From Mactra quadrangularis (lineage: Eukaryota; Mollusca; Bivalvia; Venerida; Mactridae), in the NCBI GenBank assembly GCA_025267735.1, contig CM046300.1, positions 35,907,322 to 35,971,321 of the forward strand: 64,000 bases of DNA, given 5' to 3'. The notes under the pieces were generated by a model. It was given only the letters and a program-made list of their open reading frames with translations. It had not been told where the DNA came from and did not search any database. Of the stretch, positions 35,086 to 46,990 are shown in pieces. Numbering within the stretch: the first letter of the stretch is position 1; every line of letters begins with the position of its first letter. The position numbers and the translations under genes are program-made.

Positions 35086-35486
35086 TTACATGCAATTATA
35101 AAAAAAACACACACATAAGGAAGGGGCTAAAGTAAACCAACTCACAAGCTAGCTCCGCCCATGAATAATGACTAATACAACAAAACCTACCAGTTATTAA
35201 CTGATTCAGCCATTCATTATCATTAAATCAGAATTTTTCATTCACTGTATAGATAATAAATAAAAAAATATTTCTTGTTTTATGGACTATTTTCACGTTC
35301 TGTAGATTGATTTAAAACAAAAAACTACCATATTGAATCCTTCAAACTTTTAAATCTCATATTTATCTCGTATTTTTATGTGTCTATCATATCAGTTACT
35401 AAATATTTGTTGTAGTTTTGTATATTAGGTCATTGAAAAACACTATAATAAATAGGTGAGGTTTGGTGAACTAATCTCTTCCTATT
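35086..35486. other. Non-coding stretch
   Basis: No gene or repeat recognised. Confidence 0.5.
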
Positions 35487-35487
35487 A

Positions 35488-35825
35488 GGAGCAGTTGTCA
35501 AGTGGTAGAGTGCGTACCTAGGGATCAAGAGTCCTGGGTTCGAATCCCACTATAGAGGCACTGCTAATTTTCTTGAGCAAATAATTTACATAAGATTTCT
35601 TCACTTTACGCAGGTGTATATGGGTACCTACGAGGGTGGTAGAATTCAGTTGCGCAATTTGTCGACTGCATTAAGTGGAGTAAAAAACTCCTCGGGGAGA
35701 TTGATAGATAGATAGATACTAGTAGCCTGAAGACCAGGGGTTATAGCTGTAAAATCAGTGAGCGTGCGTAAGCATGAAACTTAGACTACAAAACGCCATT
35801 ACTTGTTTTACTTTACTATCAAGGT
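35488..35825 (+). mobile_element. SINE family B, copy 2 (full length)
   Basis: The tRNA-like head has GTCAAGTGGTAGAGTGCG as the A-box region and GGGTTCGAATCCC at 35536-35548 as the B box. The body runs through GCACTGCTAATTTTCTTGAG, GGTGTATATGGGTACCTACG, GAGGGTGGTAGAATTCAGTT and GGGGAGATTGATAGATAGAT, and ends AAGCATGAAACTTAGACTAC. It is the uninterrupted reference for the split copy at 16450-17064. Confidence 0.88.
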
Positions 35826-35929
35826 TAGTGTTAAGCACTAGTACCAAAAATAATGTGATTCATGTCATAGGAATCAGAACGCCCGAGGTATGTTTGGCTT
35901 ACAGACCTCAGACCCAATAGAGTTTTGAG

Positions 35930-36170
35930 TTTAAGACATACTAGGATGAGCAGTGATACAGTGATGGGACTCGATAGAACACGATTTTAAACTCTATTTG
36001 GAGCAGTGTTAATTTCATTGAAGACGAAATTTACATGCAAGTGTTTGTATCACACGATAGGTAACGGCTAAGGTAGTGGAATTATGTTGTACCATTTGTA
36101 GGTTGCACATAAACGGAGAAAAATAATACCAGGGAGATTAAAATATGCATTAATATAGACTCTTACAACC
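35930..36170 (+). mobile_element. SINE family B, strongly diverged copy
   Basis: AGCAGTGTTAATTTCATTGA, TAAGGTAGTGGAATTATGTT and CAGGGAGATTAAAATATGCA keep the order of the family B body, at much lower identity than the copies at 35.5 and 41.0 kb. The tRNA head is barely recognisable. It is an old insertion next to a younger relative. Confidence 0.6.
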
Positions 36171-36369
36171 CTGTACCTGTACGAATCTTGTTCATCAGCA
36201 TGAAATCCATACTTTTAAGAACTATATGTACTTCTTTTTGTGATTGTACATGGTAGATAATTTAATTAAACCGTAATATCAGATATGTAATGATATTAAA
36301 CGTTGTAATCGATTCTAATTAACAAGAATCACAAACTTTGAATGATATTTCACACAAAAAATACTATCA

Positions 36370-36435
36370 ATTCTACTTGTTGGGTTCGAACTCGCAGCTG
36401 AGATAAGCCGCTTACGAGTGTGGTCACTCAATGGC
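36370..36435 (-). pseudogene. tRNA-like trace
   Basis: The minus strand carries GAGTTCGAACCC (B box) preceded by GAGTGACCACACTCGTAAG, a poor A box. There is no SINE body. The overlapping minus-strand frame 36315-36497 is not a gene. Confidence 0.4.
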
Positions 36436-37159
36436 ATTGTAAATAATGAATTAAGAAAAAATACAACTAAACTCAGAATGTTTAGTGCAATTAGCAATAT
36501 GTGTACTTGAAAAAGCGCTACTACTCCAGAAATGCACTTCTATTCTCTCTTATAAAAAGAAAATAATAAGCATGTACTTCGTCATAAAAAAACCTCAGTA
36601 ACACTAAGCGCCGGTCTAAATAATCCAAATATCGCAAACTCATTATAGATTGTCCATCTTATGCGTTATTTATGTTTTCATCTCGCAGACGATAATTCAC
36701 TCGACGTCAAACCGGAAGTTTAATAACCAACACGCTTGATGACAACATACGGAGGCGGTCAGTAAGAGAACATGTTCCTATCAAAATGACCAAAAATAGT
36801 TATTTTGTATATTCTATCATTTCCATAACTTGCTATTCAAAGACAATTCTATATCCGGGGGGAGTAAACATTATTCATTGTATAAGAAGTATTGTGTTAT
36901 CGGGAGAAATGATAATTACTGATCCCCGAAGTCGATGTTCGCTTACAAAAGAGATGAATGGCAGGGACGTCGACTTTGAATTGTGTAAATGATTCCATAT
37001 GTAAGAAAATAAGACGAATGTGAAGTCATTTTTCTCGTTAATCCTTCTAAAACATGAGGCCCAAACCATTAAAAATTATTGGAAATGAAGATATAAGGAT
37101 TAATACGCATATTAATGCCAATGGTATACTAATTTATTTTAGCTCGATTGTGAAACAAG
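36436..37159. other. Non-coding stretch
   Basis: Two short overlapping frames on opposite strands (36786-36992 and 36875-37069), neither with a recognisable domain. Confidence 0.45.
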
Positions 37160-37331
37160 TTCTATCACTTTCGAGTCCGCTTCCTGGTCCCCCAGTACTG
37201 TGCTAGTCAGATAAAGTTTCATGCTCCAGGAAACAACGGGTTAGGTTTTGAATGGAATTCCAACCAACGCGGAGCTGGCTATCCAGTGATTACCTGTCTA
37301 ACGTCGTAACCGCTCGGCCACGCCCGCCCTA
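37160..37331 (-). mobile_element. SINE family A, copy 3
   Basis: The minus strand begins GGGCGGGCGTGGCCGAGCGG, then TTACGACGTTAGACAGG, CACTGGATAGCCAGCTCCGC, a damaged B box, and the CCAGGAAGCGGACTCGAAAG block seen at 16060-16090. The best-preserved A-box region of the three family A copies is here. Confidence 0.82.
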
Positions 37332-38871
37332 AATTTGCTCCGTTTCACTGTGGCGTGGCTTAAACTTGCTAAAATTAAAAATATTCAAATGAATCAACCG
37401 TCTTATTATTTACAAAATAACACACAGCAGTCTACATTTTGTCGTAAAACAAAACATAGGCGTGAGCTTTGATACGCCAAAATAAAAATGACATCTTTAG
37501 GCCTACTCAGTCCACGGTATGGAATTACAAAATTTTAGATAAGTCTGTTTACCAGTAATCTACACATCCCAATGTATAATGGTGAGGGCCTCTGTTCTTG
37601 TCTTTAAACAGTCCTAAGATAGATGACTGGACATTAGTTAAGAACTATATATCAGATTATTAGCTGTTATGTGGTCTAACATATAGACTATACGCCGAGA
37701 TGTTGTCTGTCACACTAGCCGTTGGGAGAAAATGGCTTTTTAGTAAGATATGTCTTTATCAAAATAATGGAAAACGTTTTGTGTCTGAGACAGCCATACA
37801 AGACTTTATATCAAATGAATTGAAGACATTAATTCAGTTGGCCAAAATGACAATTATCGAGGCAATAATGTCGTTTTTTAAGAAGAGGTCGGTTGAGGGA
37901 ATATTCCCGTTATTCCGGTCCGAGTCCGGTAATTAGATTGGTATCGTCACTAGAAATATATTCAAAATAATGTAAATGGGCTGATAACATTTTCCCTGTC
38001 TCTAGTGTTTCATAGAAAGACACAGATGCACAAAGTCGTGGTATGCAAATTTTGAGTTGTTAGAAGAAAATGATACTGTCTTGTTTTGATGATTAGTTTT
38101 GACGATGTTGTTTTTTGAATGACTCACTTGAACAACTAATAACAATTGCATAAACCTAGGTTTAATGCATAACTATTTGGGATAAGAAAGTATTTGGTAA
38201 TTAAGTATTTTGACGACGTTTTGACAATTATTCTATGCGTCATCACCATCAGTGTGGCCTGCTTTCATTTCATTATTTTCTTGTAACTTACTGTTAATTG
38301 TGACTTAATGCCTCCTATTTTTTTCTGCTTAGATCTTGTCGCATTATTTGTCTGAATTTGTCTGGGTCATATGAAGATTTTTTGTAATTGATCAGAAACC
38401 TACGGAAAAGAAACGCAAATATGACATCTAAGAAAGCGATTTCTGCTCAAGAATAAAACAGCCTGCGCCTTTGTAAGCATTTGATTTATAATTCTAGCTT
38501 ATATGAGTATCAGTCCCGTTCCATAAGGTTACGTTATGTGTTGAGGACATTACATGATTCTTATCGTTTTATTTTTTTTTAAATGTTTTGTTTATATTTA
38601 TTCAGAACTCCTCGTTTAATATTTTAACAGAATCATAAGGCTAGCGGTAAATTTGAGTTTCCAATGTTTCTGTACAAAACTTTTTCACGCTATGTTTGGC
38701 GAATTATTTCAGCTTGATTATGTAACAATTTAATACAACATTATTAAAACTAAATATATCCGTTGAGTCAGCTTCATTGTCATTCAGTTCTAAGCAATAA
38801 GAATACAGCGTCTGGCCCAATGCAACAACGAGCTTGGTTTGGGATAGTATTTGAACGAACATATAGATAAC
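37332..38871. other. Non-coding stretch, nothing recognised
   Basis: The plus-strand frame 37700-37936 (78 codons) lacks any family resemblance that I can see. There are no repeats shared with the rest of the window. Confidence 0.45.
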
Positions 38872-39048
38872 TACAGTGAAACCATTCTAAACCGGAGCCT
38901 TCTAAACCTGAATCATCGGCAAACCGGACTTTTTCATATCCCGAATACTTTTCCTCCCTCTATATAATAAAAACAGCCTATGTTCCGGAACCCCTGCATT
39001 CCAGAAACCGGTCGAGTTTAAGCCCAAACTTTGTAGTTCGTCACTGTA
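38872..39048. mobile_element. Pogo/Tigger-like MITE with TA duplication
   Basis: A 173-bp element that starts CAGTGAAACCATTCTAAACC and ends with GTTCGTCACTG. It is flanked on both sides by TA (38872-38873 and 39047-39048). The CAGTG-AAACC start followed by repeated CTAAACCGG phrases is typical of pogo/Tigger ends, so that class is inferred. The minus-strand frame 38902-39108 is a shadow. Confidence 0.72.
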
Positions 39049-39500
39049 TATTCCAATGATTACTAGTGCAATAACGTAGCCACTTGTAGGCTTCAAACTG
39101 AAAGACAAAAGAAAAGTTCGAATCTATAGCAGAGATTAGTGACAACCTGTATTTTGATTGAAAGAAAGCCTCATACAGATAATTTTCTTATTATTTTCTC
39201 TGATGTATCACAAAGGTAGGATGTCTTTATAGTCATTTAAATCTTTCAACAATAGCTCTTGGCGCTATAATGAAACTGATTATTGTGCTAGCAAAGATGT
39301 TTTGAATGGCTGATGACGCCTCAGGACGATACAGTGTTAATTGCAATCTTCTAAGAAACTAATTGAAAATCTTGTTGATGATTTTTACATTGTTGTTATC
39401 ACTTATTACTCAAAACTTAACATCAACAGCTAATGTTGTCTAACAGCTAAACATCATCTTCAAAGAATCGACACAATGTCAAGGTATTGTCTCTTCTTTA
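39049..39500. other. Non-coding stretch
   Basis: Nothing recognised before the LINE 3' end. Confidence 0.5.
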
Positions 39501-40010
39501 AACAGAACAGAACAGATACTTTATTAAAGGGCTTGAGCAATATTCATCACCCAAATAAATACAATATATATACATATACAATTACATGCGACATGAAAAC
39601 ATATTTTTAATATAAACATACAAAAAGGGGGGGAAATTACATACAGATAAATAAACAAGTTATTTATGTCCAGTAAAAGAATTTAAGGTTAATAAGTCAA
39701 ACGTTAACATGAGATGACCTAATCATAAGAGTTTTCTTTACGTACAATGTATTTAGATAGTTTAAAAAGAAAACATTTGTTTTCAGAAAGTAATAATTCA
39801 ACAAATTTATACATTGAAGGTTTGACAAAAAATACTGTTTCAGATATTTTTTACGGATAATTAAATACTTCGGACATATACAAATGAAATAGAATTCGTC
39901 CTCTATATTATTTTTATCACAAGAATTACATATACGTCTGTCACGAGGAATAACGTTTAAAAATTGCTTTGCTATCGCTATGTGCATTCGTGGGTTTTTT
40001 TCAGATTATC
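39501..40010 (-). pseudogene. 5'-truncated LINE: C-terminal fragment of a non-LTR retrotransposon
   Basis: The minus-strand frame 39697-39987 contains FLNVIPRDRRICNSCD, then IEDEFYFICICPKY. This is the Cys-x-x-Cys ... His/Phe ... Cys-Pro pattern found after the reverse transcriptase domain in many invertebrate non-LTR retrotransposon polyproteins. Upstream on that strand the frame continues as SEKNPR but meets a stop, and the element ends at about 40010, so the endonuclease and RT domains are missing. Downstream is an untranslated region ending AATAAAGTATCTGTTCTGTT, a TTCTG-type tail typical of LINE 3' ends. The fragment is non-functional. The clade cannot be fixed without the RT domain. Confidence 0.75.
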
Positions 40011-40030
40011 TTTTACTAATTATTAAAAAA

Positions 40031-40340
40031 GCCACCTGGCTAGCTAAGTCGGTAGTGCACAAGTGTACTGATCGAGGGGTCGCGGGTTCGTTTCCCGGGC
40101 GGTGCATACTTTCGTGGAGTTTGGTTATGAAATAATTTCTACGGCCATTCTCCCTCCTACCACTGATTCTAAATCATGTAGGGCTGTAGTCAGTCACTGG
40201 CGAAAGTATGCGCTCAGTAGTTGGTTAACAGCTAAATCCAGAGATTTAGCCTTTCCAGGAACAGTGAGTAGGTGGGCTGACCGCCGTGATATAACCTATA
40301 ATGTGTTGCTACGGCGTTAAACCCAACAAACAACAAACAA
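40031..40340 (+). mobile_element. SINE family C, full-length copy
   Basis: The tRNA-like head has TGGCTAGCTAAGTCGGTAG as the A-box region and GCGGGTTCGTTTCCCG (40083-40097) as the B box. The body matches all other family C copies and the tail is ACGGCGTTAAACCCAACAAA followed by AACAAAC repeats. A plus-strand frame of 72 codons (40102-40320) crosses the body and gives WLTAKSRDLAFPGT, the same peptide pattern as the minus-strand copy at 27.6 kb. Confidence 0.9.
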
Positions 40341-40445
40341 ACTAATTATTCATAATTTTTAAAGGTGAGTTGAGTTACATTTTAAGATTTGTATGCAAAC
40401 ATCAGACAGTGACCAAATCTCTGAAGCAAGCAGTCTACTAAAATA

Positions 40446-40600
40446 AATAGAACAGAACAAACATGGTCTTTATTTTTGGTAATCACATGCTACAATTATA
40501 AAAGTATTAACATGGTAAAAGAGAGCCCTGTCGCCCATTTTCAGTCAAAGTCCGTGCGCCTTCATGGAGAAAATCTTCCGTTGTTTATAATAACAAATAT
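40446..40600 (-). mobile_element. Second LINE-like 3' end with TTCTG tail
   Basis: The minus strand ends ACCAAAAATAAAGACCATG followed by TTTGTTCTGTTCTATT, a polyadenylation-like AATAAA with a TTCTG-type tail. It resembles the 39.5-kb LINE terminus in layout but not in the upstream sequence. No coding remnant is recognisable, so the call is tentative. Confidence 0.45.
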
Positions 40601-40653
40601 ATAGAATTCTACAAATATTTGCAACAGAAAAACAACAAAATTTACTAATATAT

Positions 40654-40953
40654 AGTGTTAGGGGCGGATCCAGGATTTTTTTCTAGGGTGGTCCGAACTT
40701 TTCTAGGGGGTCCGAAATTCGAACCACAACGACATTATACACATTTTGCAGAAAAAATTCAACATATTGATAATAAAAACTACATAACCATTTAAACTAT
40801 GTTAAGCACCGAGAAAAAATGTTTCATGCTACTTAAAAATGACATACAGTCAAGAAACACACTAATGGACAGGTACGCTTTCCAAATTCTGGGGGGGGGG
40901 GGGTCGGACCCCCCTGAAACCTCCCCCCCCCCCGCTGGATCCGCCAAGAGTGT
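40654..40953. mobile_element. GGCGGATCCAG-ended MITE, copy 1, with 5-bp duplication
   Basis: The element (40659-40948) starts TAGGGGCGGATCCAGG and ends GCTGGATCCGCCAAG. The direct repeat AGTGT flanks it at 40654-40658 and 40949-40953. Internally it has AACATATTGATAATAAAAAC and GTTAAGCACCGAGAAAAAAT, shared in inverse order with 46996-47213. Poly-G (40891-40903) and poly-C (40923-40933) tracts near the right end give a strong local stem. The ends resemble hAT-type termini but the 5-bp duplication is shorter than the usual eight. Confidence 0.85.
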
Positions 40954-41006
40954 AGTGACTCTTTCAAGTAAATATTGTATTGCTATTTGGATATATCTAT
41001 ATCTTT

Positions 41007-41338
41007 GGAACAGGATCAGTGGTCCAGTGGTAGCACGTGCTTATATCACGAGGTCCCGGTTTCGAATCCCACCAGAGGCACTGCTAATTTTCTTGAGCAA
41101 AGAAATTACCTGCGATTGTTTTACTTTGCCAAGGTGTAAATGCGTACCTGCGAGGGTGGTATAATTTTGTTGCGCAAATTTTTCAACTGCACAAAAAAAG
41201 GAGTAAAAATGGCTTCCATAGAGACTGATGAATATATACATGTATTAGTAGTCCAATGACATAGGTAATGGCTGTAAAGTCGGTGAGCGTTGATTAGCAT
41301 GAAACTTAGACTAAAAACTGCAATTACTGTTTTCTATG
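41007..41338 (+). mobile_element. SINE family B, copy 3
   Basis: The tRNA-like head has GTGGTCCAGTGGTAGCACG and CGGTTTCGAATCCC (41057-41070). The body has GCACTGCTAATTTTCTTGAG, GCGTACCTGCGAGGGTGGTA and GGCTGTAAAGTCGGTGAGCG and ends GCATGAAACTTAGAC. The overlapping frames 40799-41164 and 41041-41241 are composites of the MITE and this SINE. Confidence 0.88.
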
Positions 41339-41368
41339 TTATGATATAATATTTCAGATCAAATATCG

Positions 41369-41878
41369 TTAAAGCCACTATATGAAGATATATTCATTAA
41401 CAGTAAGCTTGAAAACTGTTTTACAGCCATAAGTTATCATAATAAAACATGCATTAAAGACACAATTAACAGTTCTAACCATTCTGCTTTCTAAATTTGA
41501 GTTTGACAAAGTGTCCAATTCTTAAAAAGTAGGGTACTTTTATAAGAACACACTATATTCATTTACGCGCTGATGTTTAATATACCTGATAAAAATAGTT
41601 TAAAAGCTAATTTTGTAATTCGGAGTAAGTTTTTTTCTCTAATAAGACTTCATCTTTTACAAACTGTAATCAAAATTATTGTTTCAAATATTGACAATCA
41701 AATTCTACTTTCGGTTTCGATCTACTTTCACTTTGAAATACAATAAATAACATAAACATATCTAAGCAATATTTGCTTTTATTTGAAAAAATCTCGTTCA
41801 ATAGAGGTGTTTGAAATAGATAAATGTCTATTTTCTTTGCAATTAAGAAACAATGTTACTTTTGATATAGGGGCTTAA
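41369..41878 (+). mobile_element. Dispersed repeat family G, copy 3 (TTAA at both ends)
   Basis: It begins TTAAAGCCACTATATGAAGA and ends TTTTGATATAGGGGCTTAA. TTAA therefore sits at both boundaries (41369-41372 and 41875-41878), with short inverted AAGCC/GGCTT next to it. This is the arrangement of piggyBac-type insertions, so a non-autonomous piggyBac-like element is a reasonable inference. Confidence 0.78.
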
Positions 41879-42382
41879 AAACTTCATACTGAAACGGACA
41901 TCAGCTGATCACTGGTTTTATACCATTTGTTTTGACTTCTTTTTTTAAACAATTTATAGGTCAACAAAACACCGTCTCTTTGTACAAATTTTAATATAAC
42001 AGAACTTCCAAGAAATGTCTAGCTACGTCATCTGTACTGTGACAATACAGGGAACATTTTAATGCCCTCATATTGAACATCAACTGAATTAAGTTTTAAT
42101 TCCTCAAAAATAAACTAAGTGTGTCAAATTAAAGATATATTAAATATGATTAAAATAGAAATATACGTGTACTTAAAAGAGTCGAGCAGATGGAAAAAGA
42201 CAGCGTAATTCTTGAATGGGAAATGGAAATGAAAGATGTGGCATTTATTTAGATTATGAAATAAAATAATGAAATATCACAAACTTTGTATTGTGTCTAT
42301 GTAGGATAAGTTACTGTTTTGTTTTCACTGTTTTTGTATTCAATGTTTTTTTGCAACTTACGAATAGACTATATTCGGAATT
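41879..42382. other. Non-coding stretch
   Basis: Nothing recognised. Confidence 0.5.
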
Positions 42383-42640
42383 CGTAGCGGGCCGGGATTT
42401 GGAATCTTGTGCCCGAGGGGGTGCGGGTTCGAATCCCACCCGGGGAGGTTATACCCTTCCATGAAAATTTGACAATGTGTCGATTTTCCTCTATTAATTA
42501 GATAATATGGAGAAGTTTCCGGCCCTGTGGAAGGGTAGATGAGTACTGGTTATAGACAATGGTCCAGGAAAGCTAGGTTAGGTGCGCTGGACGCCGTAAA
42601 ATGACCTAAATTTTGTTGACACGGCGTTAACTCAAATAAA
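42383..42640 (+). mobile_element. SINE family D, copy 3 (best-preserved)
   Basis: The tRNA-like head ends with the B box GCGGGTTCGAATCCC. The body has CCTTCCATGAAAATTTGACA, GGAAGGGTAGATGAGTACTG and GGAAAGCTAGGTTAGGTGCG. The tail is ACACGGCGTTAACTCAAAT followed by A/T-rich repeats. The last block resembles the end of SINE C (ACGGCGTTAAACCCAAC), which suggests that C and D share a 3' end module. Confidence 0.87.
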
Positions 42641-43130
42641 TGAATTAATAAAATATTCGGAATTCAAATATTTGTTTTTTCTATGTGATGTTCTAAGCAA
42701 TAATGAGTAATAAACTTTGTTTGTACCGCCTGTGCATGGACGTAAACCTGGAATTAAGAGTTTGATCTATTATCGACACGGATAAGCAATAGAGTAACCC
42801 TTTTTATCAAAATTTGATGGAAACGTTCCCTTAGTGCATTTGTCAATATATCACAGTTTAAGTCTTTTAAATGTTGGACAAAGAAAAACATACCTTTCCT
42901 CATTAATAGGGAATTAACTTATTTACTGTCATAAAAAAATTTCCATGAAAAATTGTACAATTGTATGTTGTTTTTTGTATCTAACTTTTACGGTACATAC
43001 ATACCGTCGTAGTGTTTGCATACAAAATTGCTTACATAAATGTATTGTTTTCTACGGTTGTTCTCCTGACTATGACATCAAGATTGTACGACACTGTCGG
43101 ATGTATGTGCCAATAGTTCTGATGAAAAGT
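42641..43130. other. Non-coding stretch
   Basis: The 69-codon plus-strand frame 42945-43154 has no recognisable domain and runs into the family G copy. Confidence 0.5.
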
Positions 43131-43520
43131 TTAAAGCCCCATTATCAAAAGTAACACCTTTTTAGAATGCAAAGAAAAAAGACATTTACCGTATTTAAAC
43201 ACCTCTAATGAACAAGATTGCTTAAATATGTTTATGATACGTGTTGCTTTTCAAAGTGAAAGTAGATCAAACCGAAAGAAGACTTTGGTTGTCAATAATT
43301 GAAGCATAAGTTTGGATTATAGTATGTTTAAGATGAAGTTTTGTTTTAGAAAAAAACTTACTCCGAATTACAAAATTAAGTTCTAAAACTGTTTTGGATC
43401 AGCGTATAAATGAATATAGCGGGTTCTAATAAAAGTATTCCACATTTTTAAGAAATTGACACTTTACCAAACTTAAATTTAGAAGCAGAATGGTTTGACC
43501 TGCTTATTGTGTCTCTAATA
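43131..43520 (-). mobile_element. Dispersed repeat family G, copy 4 (truncated)
   Basis: The minus-strand copy starts TTAAAGCCCCATTATCAAAA and stops after TTATTGTGTCTCTAATA, lacking the last 110 bases of the family. With copy 3 it forms an inverted pair 1.25 kb apart. Confidence 0.75.
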
Positions 43521-44696
43521 CTAGGGTTGGGCAAATATTAAGTTTTTTTAAAAGGTGCAAATCAAACGGGTGTTTTTAAGGCCAAATTATGTGCTGAGTC
43601 TAAATATCACAATTAAAATTTTCTACGATGACGTTTTAGGTTCACTTTTTGCGAAAATTCAAAATGGCCGCCAAAATGGCCGATTTTGGTTATGCCGGAC
43701 AATATAATGATGTCACTATAGCTTGTAATATATCATTTCATAGGTTTTTATGGTTGATAAATACGTTTTTGAGGATAAAATACCAAAAATAAGCAATGGA
43801 AGCTTTATTTAATGGTAATTTATACAATATTTCGGCAAGACAATTACATATTTTCAATTATTCTGTAAGACAATTACAAAATATGCAACATGATCAAAGA
43901 GTTTGCTTTAAAACACTGTCTATATTGTTATTAATACATGTTATATTTTGAGATTTGTAGGCTTGTTCAGGGACAAGTTACGCCGTGATGTTACCAAACA
44001 TAGAAATAGCGTCGTAGAGTGCAACAATTATGTTCCCTATAGATTTGTATCAATTACAAAATGCTGGTTATGTCTCATATGTTATAAAAAGTCTGTTCTT
44101 ATAATCTGTGGTTGATATTATACCTTAAGTGATCTTCTGTTATAAATGCTGGAATTAAGTCTCATTTCTTCTGAAAACCTTCGCTCGCGTTAATACATAC
44201 TTGAAAAGCTGATATTCCTTCCATAGTTATTGATATTTCTCTAGAAATTGCAATAAATAATCCGTTTTCGCGTCTAAATGATCACCCAGTGTCAAAATTG
44301 TTACAAATAATTGAGTGGGGAAACGCTGGGACGCCTAGTGTCTAAGTAATTGTTAATGGTTAGATATCATCTCGAGTTCGTATTGAATTTCTCTGTCAGA
44401 GTCAGTGATGATATATATACAAATATCTACATATAAATGCTAGACATGTAGATGGAATCAAAGACTACTATATTTGACTAGAAAATAAGAAAATAAATTG
44501 GATTTTTAGAAATGTTCCAATAAAATGACAAACAATTTGTAACAGGTTTGTTTAATATGTCTGTGGTTTAGTATAACGGCATATAACCTGTTAGATGCCA
44601 AATTGCCAATAGATGGTTAAACGTAGTCTAGTAGAATATAAGTACTTTAAGTCTGAGGTTACAGAGTGACTGACTTGTCTTGTTTTGTTTGGTGCT
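43521..44696. other. Non-coding stretch
   Basis: No gene. A tandem AAAATGGCCG phrase near 43660 and a twice-used AAGACAATTACA phrase near 43840 are the only local repeats noted. Confidence 0.45.
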
Positions 44697-44780
44697 TGAC
44701 GCTGTTCCTACATATTTTGTACACTTATAGTGCAGCGGTCAGTCGACCTACCAACTGACCGCACAATGAGAGGCATAGAT
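44697..44780 (-). mobile_element. SINE family C, short 3' fragment
   Basis: GCAGCGGTCAGTCGACCTAC and the preceding AGCGTCAAGC-like tail on the minus strand match the last part of family C. The rest is missing. Confidence 0.5.
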
Positions 44781-46990
44781 CTTTTAATCTTATTTTTTTA
44801 TCAGTACTTAAAGTTACTGATAGTAATTCATGTCCGAACCCAACGAAGGTAGGAATGTTCCATATTGGTATCATATACAAATACTTGTATAATAAATGAA
44901 AACGAGAAATGGGATCAGTCTTCGAACCGTGGACCGAGTCCTGCGGTCCACCAACGTTTACAGATTACATTTTCCATGTTCAAGAAAAAATCGTTATTGT
45001 TGTTACATTGTTTATCTAATTTTAAGATACATTACGCAACATCATTTATAAGAACTGCATAATTTAACACATTCACTACATTTTGGGGGTCCAGTAAAAA
45101 ATCTATTTTGCTGGACCGTTTGCTCAGTGCTGTTAAAAGTTGGTCGTGAAGACTGAGTGGGATAATTGCAGTTATTAAATGTCTAAAACGCATAGTGTTC
45201 AATTCACACTGTAGCAGAACGGAACAATGCTTCACATATCTCTATATGTTACGTGTATCCCTTTTATCAAATCTATCACGAGCTTATCTATTAAACATAA
45301 CCCTTAAAATATGCATAACTTCAACATAATTCCTCGCAATATTATCTTTTGTTTTCCATTTCAAAATTCTTCATATTTCTCAGCGATATTCATTTGTCTC
45401 CGAAATCAATACGAGGTCTTCACTACGCAACGGAGGTCGCTAAAGTATCACCCTTGTGAATCTCAAATCATATTTAATAGCAATACACGACAGAAATAAT
45501 TGACCCTTTGTTTGCGAGTTGCACTTTGTGACAATTAATATATCGGATGAACGGATGTACGAGACTTTAGCCTAGTGTCGGAAACTTCTTCTGGGACTAT
45601 TGGAGGGTGTGAGAATCCATCTTTTCAGAAGAGAATGTGCAATTATTATTTCCAAGTCTTGACAATGATGGAAAAGTAATATTTACCAATAATATTATAT
45701 GTCCATAATTTGTCCCAGAGCGTCTTCTATCGCATCTGATATAATTGAGAGACATTTTGGAAAATGAAAACGAGGCTGGCGCGCGTCTTTTAATTCTGGG
45801 AAGCGTTTGGGTGACATTGATTAACAAGAGTACCTAGATCGTTTAGCTGCTTGAAATCGAATATTATATTTAATAAATAACATTTCCTTCGTATTTTAAA
45901 TGAATTAGATGTTTTATGTCGTAACATATAAAGACATTTCATGATTATTTTCTTAATAATTTGATTTGTTTACGGGAAGAAAAGTTTAAATTCCATTTAT
46001 ATTTCATCTTGTCAGGCGCTCGCAGATGATAAATGGTTGCTAGCGTTTGGGGATATCACGTAAGGCCATGCTATACCGGAATTTTGATAAGCGTTCGCGT
46101 GCGCGTAGGTTTTAGAGTCCTCAATCCAAAAAAATGATAGTGAAATTTTCTTAAATATTTCCGATGTTCCCGAATTTCATAACAACAATTTCGTTCGGGA
46201 AAAATTGATCGACAACGACGTTATTCTTCGTAAGAAATTTATCATAACCGTGCCATTAAATTCAATATATATTTTACGTGAAAAATACACAAATCATGTT
46301 GTATTAAACCATATGTTTTAAGTCTGTGCTTAAACTAGTCATTTCATAAGTAATTTAGGCCAATGTTTTATATTATGATGGTTTTTTTTCCATTAAAAAT
46401 ATTTTTTTTTAGTTTTCAGTTTGTGTGTTTATGTGAATAGGTACCTAGAATTGTCAAACTTTAGTTGGCGCTTAACAAAATTCCAATTTGGCATAGCCTA
46501 ACATATACATTATATATGATACCCATACAAGCATATTACCTTAAATTTATGAGGTATACAATTTTACATAATTCTTTATATTTGTTCTTCATCAACCTAA
46601 AATGTATCATCGTAGATTTGGAACTTATATAAGAACATTATTTGGATGTTAAACCCACGATACTTACTCTTATAATGTTATTACTTACAAATAATAATGT
46701 AGGTATCAGCGATATATTAAAACTTTAAATACATTATAGGTTGATAAGAAAATGTTTATATCTAGTAATATTCTAATCTCACGCAACCTCATCAGAAACA
46801 GAAATTTCAGCAACATTAGACCTTTAGGTCTTTGATTATGTTCAGTTGATTTTGCACCCGCTCAAAAACAATGACGCATATAAATGACCTAAATATCAGA
46901 ACCGAAATCCTAAATGATGGCGTCACTCTACACAATAAAGCAGTTTTCCCATTGATTCTGAAATTCTGCTAAATTTTGAGTGATTGGAAC
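44781..46990. other. Non-coding stretch, nothing recognised
   Basis: Several frames of 62-76 codons on both strands (44865-45827), with no domain, no shared repeat and no exon-like context. Confidence 0.45.

Noticed and set aside
40799..41164. 121-codon plus-strand gene
   Set aside because: The frame runs from a MITE through its poly-G/poly-C tracts into SINE B, a composite of two mobile elements.
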